Below, in pieces: positions 27,536 to 36,314 of a stretch of 64,000 nt of DNA (within the stretch, counting starts at the first letter, position 1; every line of letters starts with the position of its first letter). The position numbers were made by a program, and so were the translations under genes. Origin of the DNA: Streptomyces sp. NBC_00224 (GTDB lineage: Bacteria > Actinomycetota > Actinomycetes > Streptomycetales > Streptomycetaceae); NCBI RefSeq assembly GCF_041435195.1, contig NZ_CP108106.1:868001-932000 (forward strand), given 5' to 3'. A model generated the notes under the pieces. That model ran no database searches and was not told where the DNA came from. It was given only the letters and a program-made list of their open reading frames with translations.

Positions 27536-28114
27536 TCACGATCCGTCGGTGATGTAGTAGTCGTTCTTGAGGTACTCCAGGGTGTAGCTGCCGAGGTCGC
27601 TCTCGGAGAAGGTGGCGGAGGACCTGACCGCTTCGAGCGGCATCTCGATCTTGTCGGGCGTGCGCACGGAGATGCGCCGCGGGTCGACCGTCGCGGTTTG
27701 CAGGGCCTTCTTCTGCGCGGGTGAAATCATCTGGAACACAGCGACGTACGTGGACGTGCACGGACCGAATCCCTTGTCCTGCGCCTTCTTCGCGCCGGGC
27801 CCGGCCACTTCGCAGACCGTGGCGATGTCCTCACGGCCGAGAGCGTGGAGGTACTGCTCGTACCGCTGGATCGCGCGCTCCTTCGTCCTGGGTGCGGGCT
27901 GGTTACGGGCCGGCGTGGACGACGGCTTCGACGACGGCTCCTCGGTCCGAGCGGACGCGGACGGCGTGGCCGACGGCTCTTCTGCCCGCGTGGACGCGGA
28001 CGACTGCGAAGGCTTCGCGTCCGCGCCCTCGTTCGTTTTCTCCGGACCGCACGCGCACGCCATCAGCGCCACGCAGGCCGATACCGCCATGCTCACCATC
28101 ATCCGCGTTCTCAT
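27536..28114 (-). CDS. Secreted lipoprotein of unknown function
   Basis: 192 residues with a lipoprotein signal peptide (lipobox MACAC near residue 20), a Ser/Thr/Pro/Glu-rich spacer (about 25-75) and a C-terminal domain of NTF2-like character (AIQRYEQYLHALGREDIATVCEV, then strands to the end). GGAGGGG lies five bases before the ATG. The spacer is typical of cell-wall-spanning actinomycete lipoproteins. Substrate and role are unknown. It converges with the SARP gene. Confidence 0.75.
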   Translation of the reverse strand: MRTRMMVSMAVSACVALMACACGPEKTNEGADAKPSQSSASTRAEEPSATPSASARTEEPSSKPSSTPARNQPAPRTKERAIQRYEQYLHALGREDIATVCEVAGPGAKKAQDKGFGPCTSTYVAVFQMISPAQKKALQTATVDPRRISVRTPDKIEMPLEAVRSSATFSESDLGSYTLEYLKNDYYITDGS

Positions 28115-28459
28115 ACGGTCCCCTCCACCAGCCGACTACACATCGGGAGATCACGCAGGATCCTGGGGAACGGTTCCCGAGCCGGTCCAGGAGTCGTGAT
28201 CGCTGCCGCGCTCGTCGTCATCCCGCCGAAGCCCGTGAGTCGACCGCCCCCGGAGGCCTGGTCGAGCCCGGTTGCCCCGTAAATCTTTCGCATTCATTTC
28301 ACCCTACGGGTCAAATCTTTCACGCTCGACACAGCGCCTGCCCGCATAACTCTCAGGATATTGACAGGGCACTCAAGCCACGCTTAGCGTTCGCCGCATA
28401 ACGGGAAGCTTTCCGTTGAAACAGCCCCCGTCTACTTCCAGGGCCGGAACGGAGATTCC
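28115..28459 (+). promoter_or_regulatory. Promoter region of the DUF1295 gene
   Basis: This 345-bp gap is unusually AT-rich. TTGACA at 28361-28366 and TAGCGT at 28385-28390, spaced by 18 bp, form a good sigma-70-type promoter about 60-70 bp before the TTG start at 28460. Two copies of AAATCTTTC (near 28281 and 28312) lie upstream as a possible binding site pair. GGAG at 28451 is the likely ribosome binding site. Confidence 0.55.
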
Positions 28460-29461
28460 TTGAAAACTCGAATCATCAACTTCATCCCATTCCTGGCCTG
28501 CTGGCTCCCCCTGGCAGCTATCCCGATGACCCGCACCTTTGCGATCTGCAACCTTGGAATTCAACTTGCGATCTTCATTGCGGCGGCCAGTATCCCCGGT
28601 TGGCATACCGGGCGGCTCTCGTACGTTGACTTCGCCTGGTCGTTCGGTGTCTTCTGCATCGGAATCGAGACCGCTGTGTTTGCTCAGACCTTCACACCAC
28701 AGGTGGCGGCGATAGCCGGCTTCTATCTATGGTCCGGTGGGCGCATGAGTCTGCTGACGGTGCGTCTGTACACACCTCGGCTGCTGCAACGCGACTTCCC
28801 CCGCTACATCTACCAGCGCAAGCGCTGGACCGCGGAAGGGTTCAGGAGCGAGCGGCTGTCCATCCAGTACGAGATCATGCTGCAGGCCACGGCCAACGCC
28901 TCGGCCCTCGCGCTTCCCGGCATCATCGTATCGACTGACTCCGCCTCGCATTTCGGCGCTTACGAGACTGCCGCAGTAATCCTGTGGGCGACCGCTTTCG
29001 GTCTCGAACGAATCGCGAGCCGGCAGAAGAGAACGTTCACTCAGGGCCAGAACACTGACACCGACGTCTGCACCGTGGGCCTGTGGCGCTACAGCCGACA
29101 CCCCAACTACTTCTTCCACTGGCTGCAATGGGTCGCGCTGGCCGCACTGGCCATCCCGTCCGCCCTCGCCTCACGAGACCAGCACAATGGCGTGCTCGCC
29201 GCCCTGCTGGTGGTCGGACTGCTGCGCACGGCCCATCTCATGTACTACACCATGGTGCACTACACCGGAGCGGTACCAGCCGAGCATTTCAGCGTCAGCA
29301 AGCGCCCCGCCTACGCGGAGTACCAGATGACCGTGAACCGCTTCTTCCCCGGCCCGCGCAGAAGGACCCGCGTCCCAGTACGCGGCAACCACACGCACCG
29401 TCAACTCCATAAGCCGGAGATCAACGACGCACTTCGAGACCTCGAAGTACCGTCGGCGTAG
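28460..29461 (+). CDS. DUF1295 membrane oxidoreductase (steroid 5-alpha-reductase superfamily)
   Basis: 333 residues, TTG start after GGAG, with about seven hydrophobic helices. The C-terminal half carries the family block GLWRYSRHPNYFFHWLQW, which binds nicotinamide cofactor or phospholipid-type substrates in related reductases and methyltransferases, and a YYTMVHYTG segment. Length fits the family. The substrate cannot be told. Codon use is less G+C-biased than neighbouring genes, consistent with acquisition. Confidence 0.8.
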   Translation: MKTRIINFIPFLACWLPLAAIPMTRTFAICNLGIQLAIFIAAASIPGWHTGRLSYVDFAWSFGVFCIGIETAVFAQTFTPQVAAIAGFYLWSGGRMSLLTVRLYTPRLLQRDFPRYIYQRKRWTAEGFRSERLSIQYEIMLQATANASALALPGIIVSTDSASHFGAYETAAVILWATAFGLERIASRQKRTFTQGQNTDTDVCTVGLWRYSRHPNYFFHWLQWVALAALAIPSALASRDQHNGVLAALLVVGLLRTAHLMYYTMVHYTGAVPAEHFSVSKRPAYAEYQMTVNRFFPGPRRRTRVPVRGNHTHRQLHKPEINDALRDLEVPSA

Positions 29462-29526
29462 ACGGCCCGGAGAGTAGGTCTGGGCGTAGTTGTCGAAGTA
29501 CTTGAGAAAGTGGCTCTGCTACACGC

Positions 29527-30384
29527 TCACTTGATCCGTTCCAGGAACGGGACGATCGCATCGATGAAGTGCTCGTTCCGATCGCCAGCCACCATGTGCC
29601 CCGCGTCAGCCACATCGACGTACCGCGCGTTGGGGACCCTGTCACAGAACTCCTCTGCGATGTCTTTGCGCACCACGTCGCTGATGCCGCCGCGGACGAG
29701 CAGGATCGGCACGGCGGTGTGGCGCGCGGCATCGAGGAGACGCTCCGCCATGCCGGGCGGGTCCATCCGGCCCTCGAAGCTGTCCAGCATCCGGGGGTCC
29801 CAGTGCCAGACCCAGCGATCGCCGTGGCGTCGCAGGTTCTTCCGTATCCTCTCGGGGTCGCCCGGAGGTGGGCGATGCGGAAGGTGGGCGGACACCGCCG
29901 CGGCCGCTTCCCCCACGCCGGCGAATCCGTCCGGCCGGCGGCGCATGAACTCGATGATCCGACGAACCCCGCGGGGATCGGGTCGATGAGCGACGTCGAC
30001 GAGCACCAGGGCGCGAATCACCGCCCTGGGCACCTCTCCGGCGGCGAGCAGCGAACTCAGGCCGCCGAGCGAGGCACCGACGAGCATCGGCCGCTCGCCC
30101 AGTTCGGCGACGAGCGCCCGGACGTCGTCGGCGAACAGGTCGAGGTCGTAGTCACCATCGGCCGACCATCCGCTGGTGCCGTGCCCTCGCAGGTCCGGGG
30201 CGATGACCCGCCACCCCAGCGACGCCAGTCGAGGGCCGGTCCGATCCCAGGTGTGTCGCGTCTGGCCGCCGCCGTGCAGCAGGACAAGAGGCGGCGAGGA
30301 CGCCTCGCCCCACACATCGGCCGCGAGCTGGATCCCTCCGCGTCCCACGAAGCGTCGGGGCCGTGGCAGTGCGCCGGCCGTCAT
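29527..30384 (-). CDS. Alpha/beta hydrolase
   Basis: 285 residues with a canonical hydrolase core: oxyanion segment LVLLHGGGQTRHTW, the DLRGHG strand-turn, nucleophile elbow GASLGG (Ser about 105), acid in the GGISDVV segment and catalytic His in DAGHMVAGDRN. No signal peptide, so cytoplasmic. Its ATG overlaps the TGA of the TetR gene by four bases, so regulator and enzyme form one operon. The enzyme probably acts on the ligand sensed by that TetR, or on a related ester or lactone. Confidence 0.88.
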   Translation of the reverse strand: MTAGALPRPRRFVGRGGIQLAADVWGEASSPPLVLLHGGGQTRHTWDRTGPRLASLGWRVIAPDLRGHGTSGWSADGDYDLDLFADDVRALVAELGERPMLVGASLGGLSSLLAAGEVPRAVIRALVLVDVAHRPDPRGVRRIIEFMRRRPDGFAGVGEAAAAVSAHLPHRPPPGDPERIRKNLRRHGDRWVWHWDPRMLDSFEGRMDPPGMAERLLDAARHTAVPILLVRGGISDVVRKDIAEEFCDRVPNARYVDVADAGHMVAGDRNEHFIDAIVPFLERIK

Positions 30385-31004
30385 ACCGCACCTCGGGTCC
30401 GCAGCGGCGCCAGCAACTGTTCGCGGTGAGGATCCGCAGCCGCCGCGGCGAGTGCGACGTCCAGCGCGAACAGGGCACGCGCGAGGAACCGGTCATCGTC
30501 GATCAGGGCGGCGACCCACTGATGCAGCGCGCCCACACACGAGGTGGCGACAACGGCGGCCAAGGCGTCGGTGTCGATGTCGGCGCGCAGGAGGCCTTGT
30601 GTCTGTGCGTCCGCCATCGCCCGGCGGAGCTGGGTGAGCGGACTGCGTTCGAGCACGAGGCCGCTTTCCTCCCACTCACGCACCATGCGACGCGAAACGA
30701 CCGGGTCGCCCACGAACAGCCGGACGGTCGACCTGACGACCTCCCTCGGGTCATCGGCTCCCAGCACCGCCAGGCGGCGCTCCAACTCGTCCATGAACCC
30801 GGCGGCGAGCGCCTCCCAGATCTTGTCGCGCGGTCCGATCAGGTTGTACACGGTGGCCGGGGCGACCTCCGCTAGCTCGGCGATCCGCTCGGTACTGATC
30901 ACCGATTCCGGGCTGTCCCGCAGGAGTTCACGCGTCGCGTCGAGGATCCGGATCCGCCGCTGAGCCTTGTGCTGCTCACGCAGTCCCCCTTCGACCGGCT
31001 CCAT
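30381..31004 (-). CDS. TetR family regulator
   Basis: 207 residues. The N-terminal HTH is clear (ILDATRELLRDS, TERIAELAEVAPATVYNLIG) and the rest is a helical ligand-binding domain. The start is the ATG at 31004, since the upstream frame does not continue a domain. It precedes the hydrolase gene with a four-base overlap. A palindrome at 31047-31060 just before the start is a likely autoregulatory operator. Confidence 0.9.
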   Translation of the reverse strand: MEPVEGGLREQHKAQRRIRILDATRELLRDSPESVISTERIAELAEVAPATVYNLIGPRDKIWEALAAGFMDELERRLAVLGADDPREVVRSTVRLFVGDPVVSRRMVREWEESGLVLERSPLTQLRRAMADAQTQGLLRADIDTDALAAVVATSCVGALHQWVAALIDDDRFLARALFALDVALAAAAADPHREQLLAPLRTRGAV

Positions 31005-31046
31005 ACGCACACACCCCTTCGTAACACTTAGAGAGCACTTTAAATT

Positions 31047-31060
31047 TAGAGGAGCCTCTA
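31047..31060. promoter_or_regulatory. Putative TetR operator
   Basis: TAGAGG-AG-CCTCTA is a perfect 6-bp inverted repeat inside an AT-rich promoter segment, 43 bp before the TetR start codon. A related half site (TTAGAGAG) lies at about 31029. Confidence 0.45.
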
Positions 31061-31129
31061 GATCTGGGCAAGTGTCGAGAGAGACTGTCCCGTGTCGGTG
31101 GGCGTCGGCGTCATTGCCACGGTCGCTGG

Positions 31130-31536
31130 ATGGAGAGCTGGGACGCGGGCGCCGTACGCGCTCGGGTACGCAAGATGGCAGCACGGGACCCAGGGCGGGA
31201 GCGCTTCGGGGCGGATACGCCACCGGTACGAGCTGACACCCCCGCTGCCGGAGGCGGAGATCAGGGCGTTCGAGGAAGCCCACGGCGCCGATCTGCCGGT
31301 GGAGTACCGGTCCTTCGTCGCGGAGGTTGGGCAACGGCCCCGCCGGTCCTGGCCACGGGTTGATGCCGTTGACCATCCCCCGACCGGAGGCCGGCGAGGA
31401 GTGGGCCGTGGACGACGAGTGGGAAGAGGACCGACTGCCGGGCCGACTGGCCGTGTCGAGCGTGTCCTCCGCCGAGTCCCACCTCGTGAGAGCCACCGCG
31501 CCCTCCTTGCCAGCACCGCAGATCTCCACGGGATAG
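31130..31536 (+). pseudogene. Frame-broken SMI1/KNR4 family gene
   Basis: Three successive frames join into one SMI1/KNR4-type protein. Frame one gives ARVRKMAARDPGRERFGA, frame two gives HRYELTPPLPEAEIRAFEE and LPVEYRSFVAEVG, and frame three gives NGPAGPGHGLMPLTIPRPEAG and EEWAVDDEWEEDRLPGRLA. Two +1 insertions explain it, one near 31205 and one in a G run near 31327. The C-terminal part is missing. SMI1/KNR4 proteins often act as immunity proteins against polymorphic toxins. It may be genuine decay or base-call errors in G runs. Confidence 0.65.
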
Positions 31537-31586
31537 ATGTCGCTGACGTCAACGCCGCCACAGTGGCTGCGGTGGGCCCGATGGGC

Positions 31587-31970
31587 TCAGTGAAGGCAGA
31601 GGCAGAACGGATGGCCGGCCGGGTCCGCGTAGACCCGCCAGTTGGCCCCAGGGCGGAGCTGGTCCGTGCGCTCAAGCACCGTCGCACCGAGGGCGAGCAC
31701 CCGCTTCTCCTCCCCGTCGAGATCGTCCACATCGAAGTCCAGGTGGAGCTGCTGCGGGAACTGCTGGCCGGGCCATTCGGGCGCCCGGTAACCGTCCACC
31801 CGCTGGCAGGCCAGTGGCGTCCCCTCGAACCCGTGCACCTCGACCCAGTCGGAATCCTCCGCATCCGCCACCACCCGGCCGCCGAGCAGATCCGCATAGA
31901 ACCCCGCGAGCCGTACCGGATCGGCACAGTCCAACGCGACCGCCTGCAGCTTTCGAATCACTTCCGACAC
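31587..31970 (-). CDS. VOC/glyoxalase-like protein
   Basis: 127 residues from the GTG at 31970. It has the VOC beta-alpha-beta-beta-beta module: LQAVALDCADPVRLAGFYAD at the start, then LHLDFDVDDLD and a closing YADPAGHPFCLC. Such small actinomycete VOC proteins bind metals or bleomycin-like ligands or act as lactoylglutathione-type enzymes; the substrate is unknown. The longer upstream frame is not used, since the fold begins exactly at the chosen start. Confidence 0.85.
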   Translation of the reverse strand: MSEVIRKLQAVALDCADPVRLAGFYADLLGGRVVADAEDSDWVEVHGFEGTPLACQRVDGYRAPEWPGQQFPQQLHLDFDVDDLDGEEKRVLALGATVLERTDQLRPGANWRVYADPAGHPFCLCLH

Positions 31971-32114
31971 CCTTCGCTCTTCAGCCACTTCCGCAACGCC
32001 GCTGTACGGGAGGGGTCGTACCCACCGCGGCGGCGGCCATGCCGGCGGCGGTACGCCGGACCGCCGCCGGGCTTCACAAAAAGGGGAGGCGGCAGCGGGA
32101 TCCGCCACCCGCCG

Positions 32115-32198
32115 TCAGTAGGCGACGTATCCCGTCGAATTGTTGCCGCCCCGGAACTCCAGGTAGAAGCCCCAGCCGTCCGGGACGTAGGAGGGGTG
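32115..32198 (-). pseudogene. Possible C-terminal gene remnant
   Basis: A 27-codon fragment reading YVPDGWGFYLEFRGGN then NSTGYVAY and a stop looks like a real protein end, but an in-frame stop precedes it and there is no start. It sits in a 378-bp gap (31971-32348) that otherwise holds nothing I recognise. It would fit the scar of a deleted gene; chance is possible at this length. Confidence 0.3.
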
Positions 32199-32348
32199 TC
32201 AAAACATAGGCCGGGCCCGGCGGAAGCGATCTGGAGCATGGCGGTCCCGTCGAGAATCACAGCGCGTGCAGCCACAAAGGCTGTCGCTTCCGACACTTCC
32301 ATGTCGACCGGGCTGAGCCCCCGTTGCTCGAAGTGATCGGAGGACGCG

Positions 32349-32855
32349 ATGAACCTTGAGATGGTCCGTGAGCAGACGCGCTCATATTTCACCGACGTGC
32401 TGCTGAAAGGTACGTACATCCTTGGCTATGTGCTGACGACGGCGGGTGGTGTGTTCGGCGCGTACTGGCTGATCCTGCTGAACGGCTCGCTGGCAGCAGC
32501 GGGCCTTGGTGGTGCTGGTGCGCTTGCCCAAGCGTCCCGGGCCGTGCAGAAGCATGAGCGCGAGCGCAAGGCTGCTCGCCTGGCCGCCTGGGCGGCGTGC
32601 ACCCCGCCGATCATCCAGGCCAATATGGTCCGCGAGATCCGGTCCTTGATGGGCGACTGGGTACGCCGAGCGGCCCTGGCGTGCTCGGCGGTTCTTTGTC
32701 TCGCGGGCATCGCCGCCGGCATCTTCTTTCTGGCCTGCCAGAACGCGGCGATGGGCGGGGGGTGCCTGGTCTGGGCGGCACTCGTGTTCAAGCTGACGTG
32801 GTGGCTCTCGCGGCAGTTGGAGAAACGTCAGGCCGCGCGTGCGGTCCGGCTGTGA
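32349..32855 (+). CDS. Small membrane protein of unknown function
   Basis: 168 residues, ATG after GGAGGACGCG. Two pairs of hydrophobic helices (about 20-60 and 105-150) flank a basic cytoplasmic segment (QKHERERKAARLAAW). No family recognised. Its G+C and setting match the accessory stretch that follows. Confidence 0.7.
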   Translation: MNLEMVREQTRSYFTDVLLKGTYILGYVLTTAGGVFGAYWLILLNGSLAAAGLGGAGALAQASRAVQKHERERKAARLAAWAACTPPIIQANMVREIRSLMGDWVRRAALACSAVLCLAGIAAGIFFLACQNAAMGGGCLVWAALVFKLTWWLSRQLEKRQAARAVRL

Positions 32856-33069
32856 GCTTTGGGCCTTGGCTACATCCAGGGGCGGTCTCCACCGTGGTCA
32901 CGCAGGAACTCCGCAGGGGTTACGCCTTCGAAGCGGATATCGCCGGCTCACCAGCTCCAGGCGATGCTCGCGCTGCACAAAGAGGACGAGCGGCTGCGCA
33001 AGCGCGTCGACGAGATGGTGCTGCACTGGGGGTAGCACCGGCGGCCATGCCGACCGCTGTACGTACAGA

Positions 33070-33100
33070 AGGCCGGTCCCTCAGAAACGGGGACCGGCCT
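33070..33100 (+). terminator. Rho-independent terminator
   Basis: AGGCCGGTCCC and its complement form an 11-bp stem with a short loop followed by TTTC. It would end transcription from the small membrane protein gene or from the remnant before it. Confidence 0.65.
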
Positions 33101-33154
33101 TTCGGTACGGGTCATGCGCCAACATAGACCCGTAAACGCCCTGGTCAGCTGTGG

Positions 33155-33548
33155 TTGGAGCCAATAGCAATCAGGACACGGCACACCCATTCCACTGGGG
33201 AGGGGCTGCTTCGTACGCTGAGCATCGCAAGCAGAAGGCGTACGCGCAAACACAGATGGGATGTGGATGAGCATCCCAGGCCCGGTTTCGTACGTCATCA
33301 CGCATGGTTGCCGTACCGCACGCCTGTGACCAGGAACTTCGTCAATCGTCCTCCTGCTACCACAGTTCCCTGGCCATGCAGCCCCCGCCCGGAGCAACGC
33401 CGGGATGCACATGCACCAAAACCCCGATGACCATACGAGCGGGGATAGAGGGGCCGTTCGGCCTGAGATGCTGGTGTACAGCAGGACGGGAACCAAGCCA
33501 AGGCGCCGCCAACCGCCCTTGGTTCTCACCGAATTGGAGCCAGTAGCA
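33155..33548. repeat. Imperfect 15-bp direct repeat pair
   Basis: TTGGAGCCAATAGCA at 33155-33169 and TTGGAGCCAGTAGCA at 33534-33548 differ by one base. The second lies 49 bp before the start of the small membrane protein gene at 33597. They could be regulator sites or duplication ends. Confidence 0.35.
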
Positions 33549-33596
33549 GCCGCCCGGCGGATACTCGGCCGCCGGGCGGCCATGGAAGGAACCCCC

Positions 33597-33887
33597 ATGG
33601 CAGGCAAGCCCCCTACACACCCAGTCTCATCACCGTCCCCGGAGCACGTACCGGACGACGAAGCGCTCCCCTCCCAGCGCCGACTGGGCGGCGCCGAGGC
33701 GGCCGTCGTCATCGTCCTCGTCGTCACCGCGGCGGTGCTCGCCAAGACCGGCATGCCGCTGTCGGCCGTCCTGCAACTGCTCCTGGGAACAGGTCTGATC
33801 GCCACCGTGACCATCACGGCGCTGCACATCCGGTCCTCCCGGCGCCTGCGCAAGGTGATGCGGGCTGTCTTCGGCGCGATCCAGTAA
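33597..33887 (+). CDS. Small two-helix membrane protein
   Basis: 96 residues from the ATG at 33597 (MAGKPPTHPV), chosen for AAGGAA five bases upstream. A Pro/Ser N-terminal tail precedes two transmembrane helices (AAVVIVLVVTAAVLAKTG and LLLGTGLIATVTITALHI) and a basic C-terminus. It ends 11 bp before the HTH gene, so the two are probably co-transcribed. Such pairs occur in actinomycete integrative elements; the function is unknown. Confidence 0.65.
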   Translation: MAGKPPTHPVSSPSPEHVPDDEALPSQRRLGGAEAAVVIVLVVTAAVLAKTGMPLSAVLQLLLGTGLIATVTITALHIRSSRRLRKVMRAVFGAIQ

Positions 33888-33898
33888 GGGGGGACGTC

Positions 33899-34671
33899 AT
33901 GGGCCGCAAGGAACAACCCATCGACCGCACCCTGCGACACAACGCACAGCTCGCGGCCTTCCTGCGCACGCGCCGCGCGCTCGGCCCGCACTCATACTCC
34001 GAGCTCGCCGAGCACAGCGAGTACAGCCGACACACGCTGCAGCGGGCCGCTGCCGGCGGAGCGACAGTCCCGCCCTGGCCGGTCGTCGCGTCCTTCGTGG
34101 CCGTCACCGCTCGGGCCCTGGTCTACTACGCGGAGCACCCGGACGAGACGCAGAGGGCGATGGAGCGCGCCAAGTCCCTGTGGCGCAAGGCGCGTTACGA
34201 ATCACGACAGGAGACTCGGCCTCGCCGCCCCGAGCCGCCCGTCCTGGCGCTTGTCCGGGATGAAGCGGACCTGTCGGCCGTACTGATCGAACTCTCGAAC
34301 GCGCAGGGGCGCCCTCCATGGAGACCATGGAGGGACAGGCGGGTGGGATGGGCCGCCGCCCGCACAGCACTGCGCACCGCATCATCACCCGCAAGGCACT
34401 GCCCAGCTCATACGACCAGTTCAGTGCCTTCCTGGACGCGTGCGAAGTCCGGCCGGGGATGCGCGGTCCGTGGGGCAGGATGTGGGACCGCGTCTTCGGA
34501 CGGTCATCGGCCCTGCAGCCCAACCCTGCCCCCCGATCACCCGTGCCGGATCCCGGATCACGAAGTACACCTGGCGTCTTCCGTGTATCCCGGCACGGCA
34601 CCTTCCAACTGGTACGTGACAAAGCCCAGGTGACCGTGTGGGACCTGAGGAATGGCACTCGGGTGGCGTAG
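33899..34671 (+). pseudogene. Helix-turn-helix protein gene with a one-base frameshift
   Basis: The first frame begins MGRKEQPIDRTLRHNAQLAAF with a helical HTH-type region (YSELAEHSEYSRHTLQRAA) and runs to VLIELSNAQG. The natural continuation, MEGQAGGMGRRPHSTAHRII and DQFSAFLDACEV, lies in the frame starting at 34318. Loss of one G from a G run near 34305 joins them as NAQGAPSMETME. Alone, the two pieces would be 244 residues (with a nonsense tail) and 117 residues. It could be a pseudogene, a sequencing error or, less likely, programmed frameshifting. Confidence 0.65.
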
Positions 34672-35177
34672 ACAGCAGCTCACGCTGACCCAGCCGGGAT
34701 GCCGGGGGCGGACTGCCGACTGCGGTCGTGTGTGTCTTCATGATGACGGTCCTCTCGATCAGGTCATGACTGTCTTGACGGACCGACCCGGGCTGCGGGC
34801 GCGATCCGCTTCCTGCCGTGCTGGTGGGTGACAACTCCCCCGAGCTCGTCACCCACCAGCACACTTCCCCCAAGGTCACGACATGCAAGACGTGTCCTTC
34901 GTGACGGACCGCGGCATCGTCAGCCTGGTGTCATCCCCGGATGTTGCGTCGATGCCCACTGGTCCTTGCTGTCCGCCTGCTCTCAGTCAGGCAATACACG
35001 ACGGCCCCTCTCCGAGCGATCGTGTTCGAGCCCCCGGCAAGCGTGGTGTGAGTCGGTCACAGCCACAGTGCTGCGGCTGAGCTGTAGTCAGATCACTGAA
35101 ACCTCCTCATGGCCGTCCTTCGAGGTGTCCCTCAGACCCGCTGCCTGGGTACGGATGTGGCGCGCAGCGGGCCAGCG
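34672..35177 (+). other. Intergenic, no gene seen
   Basis: 506 bp. Short plus-strand ORFs are present but show no domain, no good ribosome site and mixed codon use. The only structure I trust is the hairpin at 34819-34861. Confidence 0.4.
34819..34861 (+). terminator. Long hairpin, probable terminator
   Basis: TGCTGGTGGGTGAC and its perfect complement (14 bp) with a 15-base loop, about 150 bp after the HTH gene. It could end transcription from either side. Confidence 0.55.
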
Positions 35178-35621
35178 TCAGGCGTTCACTTGGCGGGGCA
35201 ACCAGCCCCAGACGTTTCCCTGAGGAGCTCGGTCACCGCCCTGGCAGCAGACAAGTACAGCTACCGTCGCAGCCCACAGGAGCACCATGAGTGTTGCCAC
35301 CTGGAGCACGATGCTGACGGGTGCCGTCGCCATGGCGGCTCCCATGCCCATTCCGGCGAGCGTCACCACCGCGACAAGCTCGCGGCGCATGGCAGAACCA
35401 CTGCGTGCACGCGGCACCGGTGCGGTGCCTGACCAGCCACTGACCGATTCAGTCTCTTCATCCTGCCCGCTCACGTTGTCGGGGTCCCCCAGGTTCTCGA
35501 CAGAGTCGTCTTCAGGAGGGGGTGGCCCTGAAGAATCAGTTCGCGAGGCTGCAAGCGCATCACGGACGCGTGCGTCCCGCTCCCGGATCTGCTCCAGGAG
35601 CAGTGTGTGCAGATCTGACAC
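35178..35621 (-). CDS. Membrane protein downstream of sigma-like gene
   Basis: 147 residues from the GTG at 35621, with AGGGAGAG upstream. A charged helical N-terminus (LHTLLLEQIRERDARV) and an acidic spacer precede two transmembrane helices (about 85-125). It follows the sigma-like gene by 120 bp in the same direction. That order resembles sigma factor/membrane partner pairs, but no zinc anti-sigma motif is visible, so the pairing is only a suggestion. Confidence 0.65.
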   Translation of the reverse strand: MSDLHTLLLEQIRERDARVRDALAASRTDSSGPPPPEDDSVENLGDPDNVSGQDEETESVSGWSGTAPVPRARSGSAMRRELVAVVTLAGMGMGAAMATAPVSIVLQVATLMVLLWAATVAVLVCCQGGDRAPQGNVWGWLPRQVNA

Positions 35622-35741
35622 GGATTCTCTCCCTGATCTTCGGTGTTGAGGCCGCTAGGCCCCGCAAAGGGATCACGATCCGCGGCGCGCAGCGGCTCTC
35701 ACACACCGCGGGCCGTAATCCCCAAGCGGGAACCAGGGCGC

Positions 35742-36314
35742 TCACACCTGAGGGTCGAGCAGTGCCTTCACCGCCGGCCGACTCAGGGCCTCGCGGGCGC
35801 GGTGGAGGTAGCCATGGACCTTCTCGACGGGAAGGCTGAGCACTTCGGCGATGTCCGGCGCGGCAAGGTCGTCGATGTAACGGAGCACGTAACAGGCGTA
35901 CTGATTGGGCGTCAGTGCCTCCCGTACGAGAGCGAGGGTCTCCTCGAACTCGACGGACGCTCCGAGATCGACGAACACGACCCGCTCCGGGGGCTCCTCG
36001 TCGCTGAGGTGGTACTGATCCCGCAGGTGGGCGTTGATCAGGTGGTACAGGATCCCGACCGCGTACGCCCGCTCGTTCGTCGTGATGGTGACGCCCCGCT
36101 CGACGGCCTCACCGAGCAGCTTGTAGGCCTCCTGCCCCAGGTCACGGCACTTGTCGAGGTCCTCCAGCCGTCGTGCCGCAACAACGGTCAGGTGCTCGAC
36201 GAAGGCGCCCGCGATCTCCTCCTCTCCCCACTTGTAAGGCGCTGGGCCGCTCTTTGTCGGCACCCTCACACGTGAACCAGGCATATCGCCCGGTTCGGTG
36301 CGTTGCGCTGCCAT
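35742..36314 (-). CDS. Sigma-70 region-4-like protein
   Basis: 190 residues. The C-terminal part has a sigma region 4 HTH (ALTPNQYACYVLRYIDD, APDIAEVLSLPVEKVHGYL, HRAREAL). The N-terminal half is helical (FVEHLTVVAARRLEDLDKC) and could be a reduced region 2. Such sigma-like proteins occur in actinomycete accessory regions. It is shorter than group 2 sigma factors and close to ECF size. The start is the ATG at 36314. Confidence 0.7.
   Translation of the reverse strand: MAAQRTEPGDMPGSRVRVPTKSGPAPYKWGEEEIAGAFVEHLTVVAARRLEDLDKCRDLGQEAYKLLGEAVERGVTITTNERAYAVGILYHLINAHLRDQYHLSDEEPPERVVFVDLGASVEFEETLALVREALTPNQYACYVLRYIDDLAAPDIAEVLSLPVEKVHGYLHRAREALSRPAVKALLDPQV

Larger units (their letters stand above)
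32856..33596 (+). other. Intergenic stretch with gene-end remnant
   Basis: 741 bp without an intact gene. At 32949-33035 a plus-strand fragment (MLALHKEDERLRKRVDEM, then VLHWG and stop) reads like the end of a coiled-coil protein. A hairpin follows at 33070-33100. Further on are two near-identical 15-mers and an 8-bp inverted repeat (GAACCAAG at 33490, complement ending 33525). This looks like degraded mobile-element sequence. Confidence 0.35.

Noticed and set aside
32207..32348. Minus-strand frame before the small membrane protein gene
   Set aside because: Part of an open frame without recognisable sequence; no start with a ribosome site.
35010..35085. tRNA-like GTTCGAGCC segment
   Set aside because: No acceptor stem or anticodon arm can be formed around it.
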